Below, piece by piece: positions 47,921-57,175 of a stretch of DNA of 64,000 bases. Within the stretch, counting starts at the first letter, position 1. Each line of letters starts with the position of its first letter. Location: NCBI GenBank assembly GCA_024742475.1, contig JANSYI010000029.1:51028-115027 (forward strand), written 5' to 3'. The translations under genes and the position numbers were made by a program. A model generated the notes under the pieces. The model had not been told where the DNA came from and made no database searches. It saw only the letters and a program-made list of their open reading frames with translations. Source of the stretch: a bacterium (lineage in GTDB: Bacteria > Myxococcota_A > Polyangia > Nannocystales > Nannocystaceae).

Positions 47921-48589
47921 CTAGACGGTCGCGGGATTGACCGACGGCTCGGACACGGCTTCGGGCGCGGGCTCGGGCACGGTGGCTGTCGCGGGCATGG
48001 TGCCGCCGAGCATGCTCAAGATCGTCTTGGCGGCGTCCTCGGGACGCACGGGGAGCTTGCCTTCGGCATGGGTCGCGCTCTGGCCGGCGAGCCCCTGCAC
48101 CAAACCGAGCACGCAGTGCGAGAGGTGCTCGGCGTCACCTTGGGTGAAGACCCCCTCGGACATGCCGCGCCGGATCACGCCCTCGTACAGGGAGCGCATG
48201 ACGCGGAAGGCCTTGTCGAGCGACTCGCGGAAGGTGGGATCCTGCGGCGCCATCGACAGCAGGAGGTGGCTGAGTCGAGTCTCGTCGGGCTCGTCTTCGA
48301 TGGTGCGAAGGTGCGCGACGAGCAGACGCGAAAGCGTGTGATCGGCGGGCTGGTCCGCGACGGGTTCGAACGACCAGCGCGCCTCGAGCGTCTTGAGCTG
48401 GTTGTCGAGAATGTCGTGAAAGAGCGCTTCCTTGGCCCGATAGTGGAAGTAGACGCCGCCCTTGCTCAGACCCGCTTCACGGGCGATGTCGAGGAGTCGC
48501 GTCGCGGCGAAACCTCTTCGGACGAAGCACCGCGTTGCGGCGGCACGGATCTGCTGTTTTCTCCACTCGTCACTTCTTTGTCGGGTCAC
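47921..48589 (-). CDS. TetR/AcrR family transcriptional regulator
   Basis: A 222-residue repressor-type regulator. The helix-turn-helix is near the N-terminus (TRLLDIAREAGLSKGGVYFHYRAKEALF, about 25-55). A helical ligand-binding domain follows, then a Pro/Ala-rich tail. The GTG at 48589 is chosen: AAGGA lies 7 nt upstream and the protein then starts MTRQRSDEWRK. Longer starts (GTG 48619, ATG 48718) would run through the two dyad sites. It is divergent from a small lipoprotein and near an RND exporter, the usual target type of such regulators. Confidence 0.85.
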   Translation of the reverse strand: MTRQRSDEWRKQQIRAAATRCFVRRGFAATRLLDIAREAGLSKGGVYFHYRAKEALFHDILDNQLKTLEARWSFEPVADQPADHTLSRLLVAHLRTIEDEPDETRLSHLLLSMAPQDPTFRESLDKAFRVMRSLYEGVIRRGMSEGVFTQGDAEHLSHCVLGLVQGLAGQSATHAEGKLPVRPEDAAKTILSMLGGTMPATATVPEPAPEAVSEPSVNPATV

Positions 48590-48611
48590 TGGACAATCCT
48601 TGCTCTGTTTG

Positions 48612-48628
48612 CGGGGCACATTGCCCCG
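48612..48628. promoter_or_regulatory. Dyad operator 1 next to tetR
   Basis: CGGGGCA CAT TGCCCCG: perfect 7-bp arms around 3 bp, 17 bp in all, centred 31 bp upstream of the chosen tetR start. Size and position suit autoregulation by a TetR dimer. Confidence 0.45.
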
Positions 48629-48693
48629 TCGCTTGCGGACAACCTGGCGCCGCCACCCTCCATCGTCCAACAAAAAAAGTGTCTCCCTTTGCA

Positions 48694-48721
48694 ACGTTGT
48701 TCCGTCCGGCCGGAACAACGT
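48694..48721. promoter_or_regulatory. Dyad operator 2 (11-bp arms)
   Basis: ACGTTGTTCCG (48694-48704) and CGGAACAACGT (48711-48721) are perfect inverted copies separated by 6 bp. A 28-bp site of this type is typical for a TetR-family operator. It lies between the two divergent genes and could control both. Confidence 0.6.
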
Positions 48722-48821
48722 CCCGAGACCGCGAATTGCAAGGGGTCCAAGGCCCCCAACCTCGCGTGCGTCAACCCCGTGCTAGGTCCGGGAGCGGGTA
48801 TCCTCGCCCCCGGACACCGGC

Positions 48822-48850
48822 TTGACACCCACGGCGCCCCGACCGTGAAT
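48822..48850 (+). promoter_or_regulatory. Candidate promoter for the basic lipoprotein gene
   Basis: Consensus TTGACA (48822-48827), 17 bp, then GTGAAT (48845-48850). The leader would be about 46 nt and carries AGAGGGA before the ATG at 48903. It lies 100 bp from operator 2, so direct repression from that site would need looping or roadblocking. Confidence 0.5.
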
Positions 48851-48902
48851 AGGGTTTCTGCGGTCGCCGTCTGTAGGGCCACCCAGAGGGACGACGACAA
48901 CT

Positions 48903-49415
48903 ATGAAGCTCATCCAACGCACGCTCAGCCCCGCCGCCAAGGTCGCCATCTTCGCTATGGCGCTGGGCGGTTGCCACTTCCACGCCAGCAGCGGGACCGC
49001 CAGCAGCAGCCCGAGCTCCAAGCCTGCCCGGTCGAACCCGGCGCCCGCGCGGACCTCCAAAGCTCCCGCTTCCAAGGCCCCCTCTGAGCGCTCCGCCACC
49101 AAGGCGCCGTCCAAGGCACCTTCGGAGTCCGCGCCCGTTCGCACCAACGGCAAGGACGCCACGCCCCAGCGCACCAGCCCCAAGGCGGGCTCGGACGCCG
49201 TCCGCACCAACCCCGACTCGGCGCCCAAGCGCACCAGCCCCAAGACGGGCCCGGACGCGGTCCGCACCAACCCCAAGAAGGGCGCCAAGCGGACCAGCCC
49301 GAAGAAGGGCGCCAAGCGGACCAGCCCCGACAAGAAGGGTCCGGGCAGCATGAAGGCCAACCCCAAGGCCAGCACGCCCAAGTCCGCCTCCGGCGACATG
49401 AAAGCGCCCCAGTAG
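48903..49415 (+). CDS. Small Lys/Arg/Ser/Pro-rich repetitive lipoprotein
   Basis: A 170-residue protein with signal and lipobox (KVAIFAMALGGC, Cys24). The mature part is almost only Ala, Ser, Pro, Thr, Lys, Arg and Asn. It contains short repeats: KRTSPK and VRTNP units, with KKGAKRTSP twice in tandem. It would be strongly positively charged and unfolded, and could bind peptidoglycan, teichuronic-type polymers, LPS or DNA. AGAGGGA precedes the ATG. No homologous family is recognised. Confidence 0.65.
   Translation: MKLIQRTLSPAAKVAIFAMALGGCHFHASSGTASSSPSSKPARSNPAPARTSKAPASKAPSERSATKAPSKAPSESAPVRTNGKDATPQRTSPKAGSDAVRTNPDSAPKRTSPKTGPDAVRTNPKKGAKRTSPKKGAKRTSPDKKGPGSMKANPKASTPKSASGDMKAPQ
49260..49330 (+). 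repeat. Tandem repeat encoding KKGAKRTSP
   Basis: Two adjacent copies of a 27-bp unit (starting AAGAAGGGCGCCAAGCG) are almost identical. Flanking sequence repeats the CGCACCAACCCC and CGCACCAGCCCC codon blocks at 49141-49280, so the gene probably grew by local duplication. Confidence 0.65.
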
Positions 49416-49437
49416 GGCGCACCCAACTCGAAGCGAG

Positions 49438-49479
49438 ACGCCGCGCTCCCAACCCCATCCCGGGGAGGGGGTGCGGCGT
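49438..49479. terminator. Bidirectional terminator-like hairpin before the RND gene end
   Basis: ACGCCGC (49438-49444) pairs with GCGGCGT (49473-49479), and CTCCC plus CCCC inside pair with GGGG plus GGGGG. It lies between the convergent lipoprotein and RND genes. Confidence 0.55.
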
Positions 49480-49486
49480 TCGTCGT

Positions 49487-52183
49487 TCAGCGAGCCCGGC
49501 CGACGACCAGCAACAGCGCGGGCAGGACGATCAGCGTGGCGAGCAGGCACGATCCGATGCCGAGCACCATCGTGGCGCCCAGGCTGATCATTCCGCCGTA
49601 GGGGCTGAGCATCAGCGCGGCAAAGCCCGCCATGGTGGTTGTCGCCGCGACGCCGATCGCCCCCCCTGTGCCCCGGACGACCGTGTCGAGGCTCGGGCGA
49701 GCGTCCTCGTCCTCGCGCAGCCGGTGCAGCATGTGCACACCAAAGGCGATGCCGATGCCCAGGACGAGCGGCAGCGCGACGATGTTGGCCACGTTGAAGG
49801 TCAGCCCGAGCAGGGGCATGAGCCCCAGCATCCATAGCCACCCCAGCACCGTGGGGAACAGAGCGAGCAGAGCATCCTTGGCGCTGCGGAAGTCGAGGAG
49901 CAGCAGCACGACGATGATGCCGGCGGCGTACAGCGCGGCGCGCTCGAACCCCTCGCGCACCTGCCGGCCATGGGCGACGTGCACCATCGCCAGTCCGACC
50001 GCCCCGTCGTCCACGGCGCGAACATCCTCGGCGAAACCGAGGCCCACCTCCTCCTCCCAGAACTGGCCCGCCGGGACCACGAAGAGCGCGACCGCCTCCC
50101 CGTCCTTCGAGACGAAGCGCGTCGCGAACAAGGGCGGCAGATCCTCGGGGGCGTAGTGCCCACGCTCGGCGACGGCCCCGGCCGTGGCGATCGCCGGGCC
50201 GAGCACAGCGGCCGCCTGCGCGTTGATGCCTTGCACCCGAGCCTTGCCCGACGCGTCGAGGGACCCCAGCGTCTCGGACAGCGACGCGAACGCGTCCTTG
50301 GCCGCCTGCGCGCCCTCGGTGTCCATCCCGCCGCTGCGAAGCGCAAAGGCGACCTCGTCGAGGAGATCGGCGATCTCCTCGGCCTGCTTGGCGACCGCCG
50401 CAGGATCGATGCTGGCCTTGGCGAGCGCTTCGACGTCGGGGGCTCTGTCGAACGCCTTCAGGCCAGCCCGCAGCGCGGCCAACCCGGCATCGTCCAGCGG
50501 CGGCAGCAAATCCGAGGGAGACTGCACGCCAGCCACGGAGTCGAGGGCCCGCAGCTGCGCGGTCTTGGCCCGGGCCTCCTCGATACCTTCGGCTGGAATC
50601 GCGGCGAACACGGGAGAGGCCAAGGCGTCGTACTCGAGGGTGCCCAGGCCCTGCGCGCTCTCGGTCGACTCGGGCAAGAAGTCGAAGCAGCGCGAGTTGT
50701 ACTCGAGATCGCTGACCGTCACGCCGCCGACCGCAGCGAGCCCGACCGCCGCCCCGAGCACGAGCATCTTGCCCTTGCGGATCACGCCGGGCAGTGACGC
50801 GAGGCCTGGAGGTTCGGGCGCGACGCGAACCTTGGCGTCCGAGCGACCGATCGTGAGCAGCGGTGGGATCACGGCGAAGGTGATCAGCACCATCAGGATG
50901 AGACCGATCGCGGTCACGATGCCCAGCTCCCCATACGCGGTGAACTCGGTCGTACCGTTGGTCAGGAAGGCGGCCGAGGTCACCACGGCACCGGTAAAGA
51001 TGCCCGGCCCCGTGCGTCGCAACGACGACGAGATGGCAGCGGCTGGAGCAACCCCGGCGCGAACCTCTTCGTTGCGTCGCGCGATGATGTGGACCGAGAA
51101 ATCGATGCCGAGCCCCAAGAGCACCGCCACGAACCCCGAGGTGATGATGTTGAGGTCCTCGTACAGGATCCGAACGACCGCCAGCGTGCCGAGGATGCCT
51201 GGCGCCAGGGGTAGGAGCGCGACGATCGTCTGACGAAGCGAGCGGAACAGCAGCAGACACAGACCAAAGATGCCGATCGTCGCCGCGATGCTCGTGACGA
51301 CGAGCCCTCGCTCGACGATGGCGAGCTCGTCGACGGCCAGCGCAGGGAGGCCCGTCAGGTGTGCCGTGACCCCCCCGGGGGCGTCGGCGAGCACGCGGTC
51401 TCTCGACGCGCGAAGCGACTCGACCAGCGGGGCGAGCACCCTGCCCTCGTCGCTGGCGACGTCGGCATAGATCGCCAAGAGGTTGTGCTCACCATCGGCG
51501 GTGACGATGTAGCCGCGGGCATCGACGCCTTCGCGAGCCATGGACGCGTCCCCCTCGAAGCGCGCCATGAGGTCCTCCCCCTTGGCCACGGCTTCGAGGG
51601 TGCCCGCGAGCGCGGCGAGTCGTCCCAGACCCTCGGCCGCCTGTTGGGGGTCTGCGGAGGGGTCGCCGCCACCTCCGTCGATCCCCGCCTCGACCTGCTT
51701 TGCGAGCGCGGCGAGCCAGCCCTCGAGCCCCGCTTCGATGAACGCGGCGCCGTCGGTCCCCGGCGGCAGGGCTGCGGTGAGCTGGGCGAGCGCGGTGGGG
51801 TCTTGAACGAGCAAGATCGACGCGACGTCGCGGGGGTCGATGCGGCCAAAGGCGCGCCCCTGCAGCGCGGGGTCCTTCTCGACCTCGGCGATCAGGGCAT
51901 CGACGACGCTGCGACGGTCCTGTGCCGAGCCCCCCGAGACCACGAACAGCGGATAGTCGGGCCGGCCGAAACGCTCATGGAACGCGTTCATCCGTCGCTG
52001 CTGCGGGTCCTCGTCGGAGACCATGTTGCTGCGCGAGGTGGTGACCTGCAGCCCGGGCAACGCGGCCGCAAACACGACGAGCACCACGAAGATGACCCCG
52101 AGGACTCTGAAGGGTCGCTCGGTGCCCCAGCGCGCGAGGGCCCCAAGAGCACCGTCGCGCCATGAACCTTCCGTTCCGGCCAT
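49487..52183 (-). CDS. RND/MMPL-family exporter (HpnN-like)
   Basis: An 898-residue polytopic protein with about 12 membrane segments in two six-TM halves, each following a large periplasmic loop (about 45-290 and 495-700). Conserved MMPL features include FVAVLLGLGIDFSVHIIARRNEE in the first half and NIVALPLVLGIGIAFGVHMLHRLRED in the second, with TTTMAGFAALMLSPYGG after it. The plan matches hopanoid/lipid exporters such as HpnN rather than drug-efflux AcrB, because it is encoded without an adaptor. It lies near a TetR regulator. Substrate unknown; a lipid or hydrophobic compound is likely. Confidence 0.82.
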   Translation of the reverse strand: MAGTEGSWRDGALGALARWGTERPFRVLGVIFVVLVVFAAALPGLQVTTSRSNMVSDEDPQQRRMNAFHERFGRPDYPLFVVSGGSAQDRRSVVDALIAEVEKDPALQGRAFGRIDPRDVASILLVQDPTALAQLTAALPPGTDGAAFIEAGLEGWLAALAKQVEAGIDGGGGDPSADPQQAAEGLGRLAALAGTLEAVAKGEDLMARFEGDASMAREGVDARGYIVTADGEHNLLAIYADVASDEGRVLAPLVESLRASRDRVLADAPGGVTAHLTGLPALAVDELAIVERGLVVTSIAATIGIFGLCLLLFRSLRQTIVALLPLAPGILGTLAVVRILYEDLNIITSGFVAVLLGLGIDFSVHIIARRNEEVRAGVAPAAAISSSLRRTGPGIFTGAVVTSAAFLTNGTTEFTAYGELGIVTAIGLILMVLITFAVIPPLLTIGRSDAKVRVAPEPPGLASLPGVIRKGKMLVLGAAVGLAAVGGVTVSDLEYNSRCFDFLPESTESAQGLGTLEYDALASPVFAAIPAEGIEEARAKTAQLRALDSVAGVQSPSDLLPPLDDAGLAALRAGLKAFDRAPDVEALAKASIDPAAVAKQAEEIADLLDEVAFALRSGGMDTEGAQAAKDAFASLSETLGSLDASGKARVQGINAQAAAVLGPAIATAGAVAERGHYAPEDLPPLFATRFVSKDGEAVALFVVPAGQFWEEEVGLGFAEDVRAVDDGAVGLAMVHVAHGRQVREGFERAALYAAGIIVVLLLLDFRSAKDALLALFPTVLGWLWMLGLMPLLGLTFNVANIVALPLVLGIGIAFGVHMLHRLREDEDARPSLDTVVRGTGGAIGVAATTTMAGFAALMLSPYGGMISLGATMVLGIGSCLLATLIVLPALLLVVGRAR

Positions 52184-52272
52184 CGTCGTGGACCATTAGC
52201 ACACCCCGGAGGCGTGATCCGGGTCGGCACGGCCAGACCGCGGGGCTTGGGCTGGACTCCGGAGGACGGGGA

Positions 52273-53052
52273 CTAGCCCGTCTCGGACGAGCCTTCGTTC
52301 CCGTCGTCATGGCGTGGCCTCACCCGCTTGAGGCGGGTGGCGGGGAGCTCGACGAACAGGCTGTCGTCGTCGATCAGCGCGTCGAGCTCGGCGTCCTCGT
52401 CGCGGGGCGTGAGGCGTCGGCCGCTCGGCGCGACCTTGCTGCGCTTCGCGGCGCTGACCTTGGCGGCTCGCTTTCGCGTCGTCGTGCTCGTGCGGGGCGC
52501 CTTCGTCCCCTGCTTCGTCCCCTGCTTCGCGCCGGCCTTGCTCGTTCGCTTGGTCGACTTGGACGTCGCCTTGGCAGACGCCTTCGTCGAGGTGCTGGCC
52601 GCAGCCCGGCCCGTCGTGGCGGTCCGGGTCTTGGTCCCAGCTCTTGCCGGCGCCTTCGTCGACCTGCTGGCGGCCTTCGCTGACCTGCTCGACGCTCGGC
52701 TCGACGTTGGGGTCGACGAGGCCTTCGCGCTCGAGCGCCCGGCGGCTCCGTTCATCTGGTCGCGAAGCTCCTTGCTCGCCTTGAAGTCGACGGTGCACGA
52801 CGCGTCGATCTGCATCGGTTCGAGCGTGCGAGGGTTGACCCCACGGCGAGCGGGCCGCTTCTTCTTGGTGAAGGTGCCGAAGCGGGGGAACGTGAAGCGC
52901 GGCGCGGAGCTACGGGTCACCTTCGCCTTGGCGAAGTATCCGGCCAGCTCTTCGAACGCGATGCCTAGGATTGCAGCGATGTCTTTCTTGGTGATGTCAG
53001 GGGGCAGGTTGCGTGAACGCGCGATTCTCTCGATGAGTTCAGCCTTCGTCAT
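52273..53052 (-). CDS. HU/IHF-family DNA-binding protein with histone-H1-like tail
   Basis: A 259-residue nucleoid protein. Residues 1-100 are an HU-type domain (MTKAELIERIARSRN, APRFTFPRFGTFTKKKRPARRGVNPRT). Residues about 105-230 are a Lys/Ala/Ser/Thr-rich tail (SAKAASRSTKAPARAGTK, TKASAKATSKSTKRTSKAG) like histone H1 or the mycobacterial HupB tail. An acidic end follows (DEDAELDALIDDDSLF). The ATG at 53052 is preferred: the promoter at 53086-53114 would leave 27 nt of leader, against about 9 nt for the ATG at 53070. Confidence 0.85.
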   Translation of the reverse strand: MTKAELIERIARSRNLPPDITKKDIAAILGIAFEELAGYFAKAKVTRSSAPRFTFPRFGTFTKKKRPARRGVNPRTLEPMQIDASCTVDFKASKELRDQMNGAAGRSSAKASSTPTSSRASSRSAKAASRSTKAPARAGTKTRTATTGRAAASTSTKASAKATSKSTKRTSKAGAKQGTKQGTKAPRTSTTTRKRAAKVSAAKRSKVAPSGRRLTPRDEDAELDALIDDDSLFVELPATRLKRVRPRHDDGNEGSSETG

Positions 53053-53085
53053 GCGCCTGGGCCCCGACATCCCGCGGGGGTGGCC

Positions 53086-53114
53086 AACTTAGTGGGGCCG
53101 CCCATCGTCGTCAA
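53086..53114 (-). promoter_or_regulatory. Sigma-70-like promoter of the HU-like gene
   Basis: TTGACG (53114-53109, minus strand), 17 bp, then TAAGTT (53091-53086). Predicted start near 53079. Just upstream a dyad GATCTC CTCA GAGATC (53125-53140) could bind a regulator. Confidence 0.55.
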
Positions 53115-53209
53115 CAGTTTTCGAGATCTCCTCAGAGATCGTCCCCGCACGTCACGAACGATGCAGAAACTCGCCGTAGACTTGACGACGTGAGCGCGAC
53201 TGTGCCGCG

Positions 53210-54061
53210 TCACGCCTCGGCTGCGAGGTCGAGCGCGCGGCGAAGGTCGGCCATCACCATCTGCGTCGCCCCCACTTCGGCCTCGCCGCTTTGGCGCAGC
53301 ACGTAGGCGGGGTGGTACGTGACCACCAGCGGAATCAAGAGGCTGCGCGGAGCCTCTTTCGGCGAGCTGGCATCGTAGTCGAGCCGGGCGCCCCGCATGG
53401 CCCTCAGAGACATGTCATCGCGACGCGAGAGGAGCATGCCGGCGTGGCGTCCGAGGGCCACCACCGCGGCCGGACGGATCGCGCGAATCTGTGCGCGCAA
53501 GAAGGGCGAGCATCGCTCGACCTCGTCGGGACGCGGGTCGCGATTTCCCGGTGGCCGGCACTTGAGCACGTTCGCGATGTACACGTCCGCACGAGACATG
53601 CCGAGCTCGACGAGCCAGCGGTCGAGCAGCTGCCCTGCCTTGCCGACGAAGGGCTCGCCCTTGCGGTCCTCGTCAGCGCCGGGCGCTTCGCCCACGAACA
53701 TGATGCGCGCCTCGGGGTTGCCGACCCCGAACACGATGTTCTGGCGGGTCTGACACAGACCGCAGCGCCGGCAGTCGCCCACGTTCTTCTTGCGCAGGTA
53801 CTCGAGCTTGGTCGCGGCGCTCCAGCTCTCGGCCTGGGAGCGAAGCGCGGCCTTGGCATCGACGGACTTGCTGGGCGCCGGCTTCGGCCGCGCGGACCTC
53901 GATTGCGCGGTCGTGGGTGCGGGGCGGACCTGCGGCGGCGTTGCGGGGGTGGGCGCCGAGCGAACCCTGAGGTAGCGCGTGTCGTAGGCGAGCCGCTGCC
54001 GGCGCAAGTGCAGCGCCACAGCTCGGGCGATCCCGTCGAGGCTGTCGGTACCGTCGGTCAT
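53210..54061 (-). CDS. Family 4 uracil-DNA glycosylase
   Basis: Removes uracil from DNA; Fe-S-containing UdgA type. The core (about 105-283) has the four cluster cysteines (CRRCGLC, KCRPP and VERCSPF), motif GEAPGADED (A) and the catalytic/leucine-loop segment HPAYVLRQSG (B). The first 100 residues are a Pro/Ala/Ser-rich linker with a short helical start, longer than normal. The ATG at 54061 overlaps the coaBC stop (ATGA). Confidence 0.92.
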   Translation of the reverse strand: MTDGTDSLDGIARAVALHLRRQRLAYDTRYLRVRSAPTPATPPQVRPAPTTAQSRSARPKPAPSKSVDAKAALRSQAESWSAATKLEYLRKKNVGDCRRCGLCQTRQNIVFGVGNPEARIMFVGEAPGADEDRKGEPFVGKAGQLLDRWLVELGMSRADVYIANVLKCRPPGNRDPRPDEVERCSPFLRAQIRAIRPAAVVALGRHAGMLLSRRDDMSLRAMRGARLDYDASSPKEAPRSLLIPLVVTYHPAYVLRQSGEAEVGATQMVMADLRRALDLAAEA

Positions 54062-55316
54062 GCGCACACTTCAGAGGCGAGTTGGTCGAGGATCCAGCCG
54101 GCGAGCGCCGGCTTGGGCTGCGTCGGCCCCGCGAATCGTACCTCTCGACCGGCGTCCAGCAGCAAGACGCCAGTGTTGGTGTCGCTGCCAAAGCCGACGC
54201 CGGGTACACCGACGCGGTTGACGAAGATCGACTGGGCGCCCTTGTTGTGCAGCTTGGCGCGTCCCGCCGAGACCAAGGCATCTCGCACGGCGGCGTCGTC
54301 GGTCGGCTCGCGGACCGTCTGTGCGCCAAACCCGAGAAAGTGCGTCGAGCTGCCGCGGTGCTTGGCTGTGAGCGTCGCCAGGACATCGACCCCCTCGACG
54401 AGCAGCCCCTGGGCCAGCGCCGCGGATACGGAGGACTTGGGCAGCTTCTCGCCCGAGGGTGCAGACGCGCGGAGGTCCGAGACGGCGGCGACCATGGCCA
54501 CCAAGTCGACGTCCCCGAGGCCGAGCTGTGCATCCATCGCCTCCAGCATCTCCTCGGCCGTCTCGACCGAGTGTCGCTCGACGCCCGGCGGCGTCTGCAG
54601 AGCGACCGGACCGGCGACGAGCACGACCTGTGCGCCTCGTGCCGCAGCGACCTGGGCGATCGCGAAGCCCATCGCCCCGGTGGAGGCGTTGGAGAAGAAG
54701 CGGACCGGGTCGAGATAGGCGCGCGTCGGGCCCGCGGAGACCAGCACCCGCTTGCCGGCCCACGACGCAGCGTCGTCATCCTGCAGCAGCGAGCGCACCC
54801 GCGCCGCGATGATGTCGGGGTCGATCATCCGCCCCTCCCCCACCCAGCCGCACGCCAGCTCGCCCGCGTCCGGGCCGACGAAGTGGGCACCGCGGTCCGA
54901 CAGCGCCTGCAGGTTTGCGACCGTCGCGGGGTGCCGCCACATGTTGGTGTTCATCGCCGGCGCCCACAGCACGGGAGCCTGCGTCGCCAACAGCACCGTC
55001 GAGGCGAGGTCGCCGGCCAGCCCGTGTGCGGCCTTGGCCATCAGGTCGGCGGTGGCCGGCGCGACGAGGACGATGTCGGGCCAGTCGGCGAGCTCGATGT
55101 GACCGACACTGCCCTCCTCGGCGGGGTCGAGCAGCGACGTCCGCACGGGACGACCGCTGACGGTCGAAAGCGAGAGCGCGGTGGTGAAGGAGAGCGCCGC
55201 GGCCGTGGCGATGACGGCGACGTCGTGGCCCGTCTTGACGAGGGCGCGGACCAGGGCAGGCGCTTTGTAGGCCGCGATGCCGCCGCTGACGATCAGCAGC
55301 ACCTTCGGCCGCGCGC

Positions 55317-55320
<4 letters not shown>
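54058..55320 (-). CDS. coaBC: Bifunctional phosphopantothenoylcysteine decarboxylase / phosphopantothenate-cysteine ligase
   Basis: Two successive CoA-synthesis steps on one 420-residue chain. The CoaC half (1-185) is a flavoprotein decarboxylase with SGGIAAYKAPAL, VAPATADLMAK and PAMNTNMWRHPA. The CoaB half (190-420) is a ligase with LVSAGPTRAYLDPVRFFSN, STGAMGFAIA, AAVSDLRAS and KLHNKGAQSIFVN. The GTG start overlaps the ribBA stop. Confidence 0.95.
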
Positions 55321-56485
<1,165 letters not shown>

Positions 56486-56489
<4 letters not shown>

Positions 56490-57154
56490 CGCTCGTCCTG
56501 TGGGGCAAAGCCGGCCTGCTTCAGCAGGGAATGGGTGATTCGGGACTTGGGCGCGACCGCCTGCGCATCGGTCTCGAGGAGTCGAGCCACGTAGCGGGCG
56601 AGCACGTCGACCTCGAGGTTGACGCGGTCCCCCTGTGAGAGCTGCCCGAGCGTGGTGACGCTCAGGGTGTGCGGGATGATGCCGACCATGAACCCCGCCG
56701 CGTCGACGTCGTTGACCGTCAGGCTCACGCCCTGCACGGTGATTGACCCCTTGGGCGCGATGTAGCGGTGCAGCTGCGCCGGGGCGTCGAACCACACCTC
56801 CCAGGCCTCGCCCCGCAGCTCGAGGCTGCGTAGCGACCCGACGCCGTCGACGTGGCCCGAGACGAGGTGCCCACCGAGGGCGTCTCCCATGCGCAGCGCC
56901 GGCTCGAGGTTGACCTGGCTGCCCTGCTCCTTTGCGCCGAGGGTGGTCGCGCGCAGGGTCTCGAACGCGGCATCGAAGGACGCCGTGCCGCCTCCGGCCT
57001 CGACCACGGTGAGGCACACCCCGTCGATGGCGACGGAGGCACCCAGCACCAGGTCTCGGTCTTCCAGGGGGCATTGCAGCGTGATGCGCCGACCATCACG
57101 CACGTCGGTCACGGAGACCAACGTGCCCATCGCTTGCACCAAGCCTGTGAACAC
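56486..57154 (-). CDS. ribE: Riboflavin synthase alpha subunit
   Basis: Dismutates two 6,7-dimethyl-8-ribityllumazines to riboflavin. The 222-residue protein is made of two similar beta-barrel halves: MFTGLVQAMG, IDGVCLTVVE and HLVSGHVDGVG, then GSITVQGVSLTVND. The start is GTG; the stop overlaps the ribBA start. Confidence 0.96.
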
Positions 57155-57175
57155 GCCGCGGTTGTAGCAGGCCGA

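Larger units (their letters stand above)
48590..48902. promoter_or_regulatory. Divergent regulatory region (313 bp) between tetR and the lipoprotein gene
   Basis: No gene fits here. It holds two dyads (48612-48628 and 48694-48721), a run of seven A (48672-48678), and a good plus-strand promoter ahead of the lipoprotein. It is the largest non-coding stretch inside the window. Confidence 0.6.

Noticed and set aside
48590..48718. Longer TetR start at ATG 48718
   Set aside because: It would put both dyads and the leader inside the coding region and add residues unlike any TetR N-terminus; the GTG at 48589 has a good ribosome-binding site.
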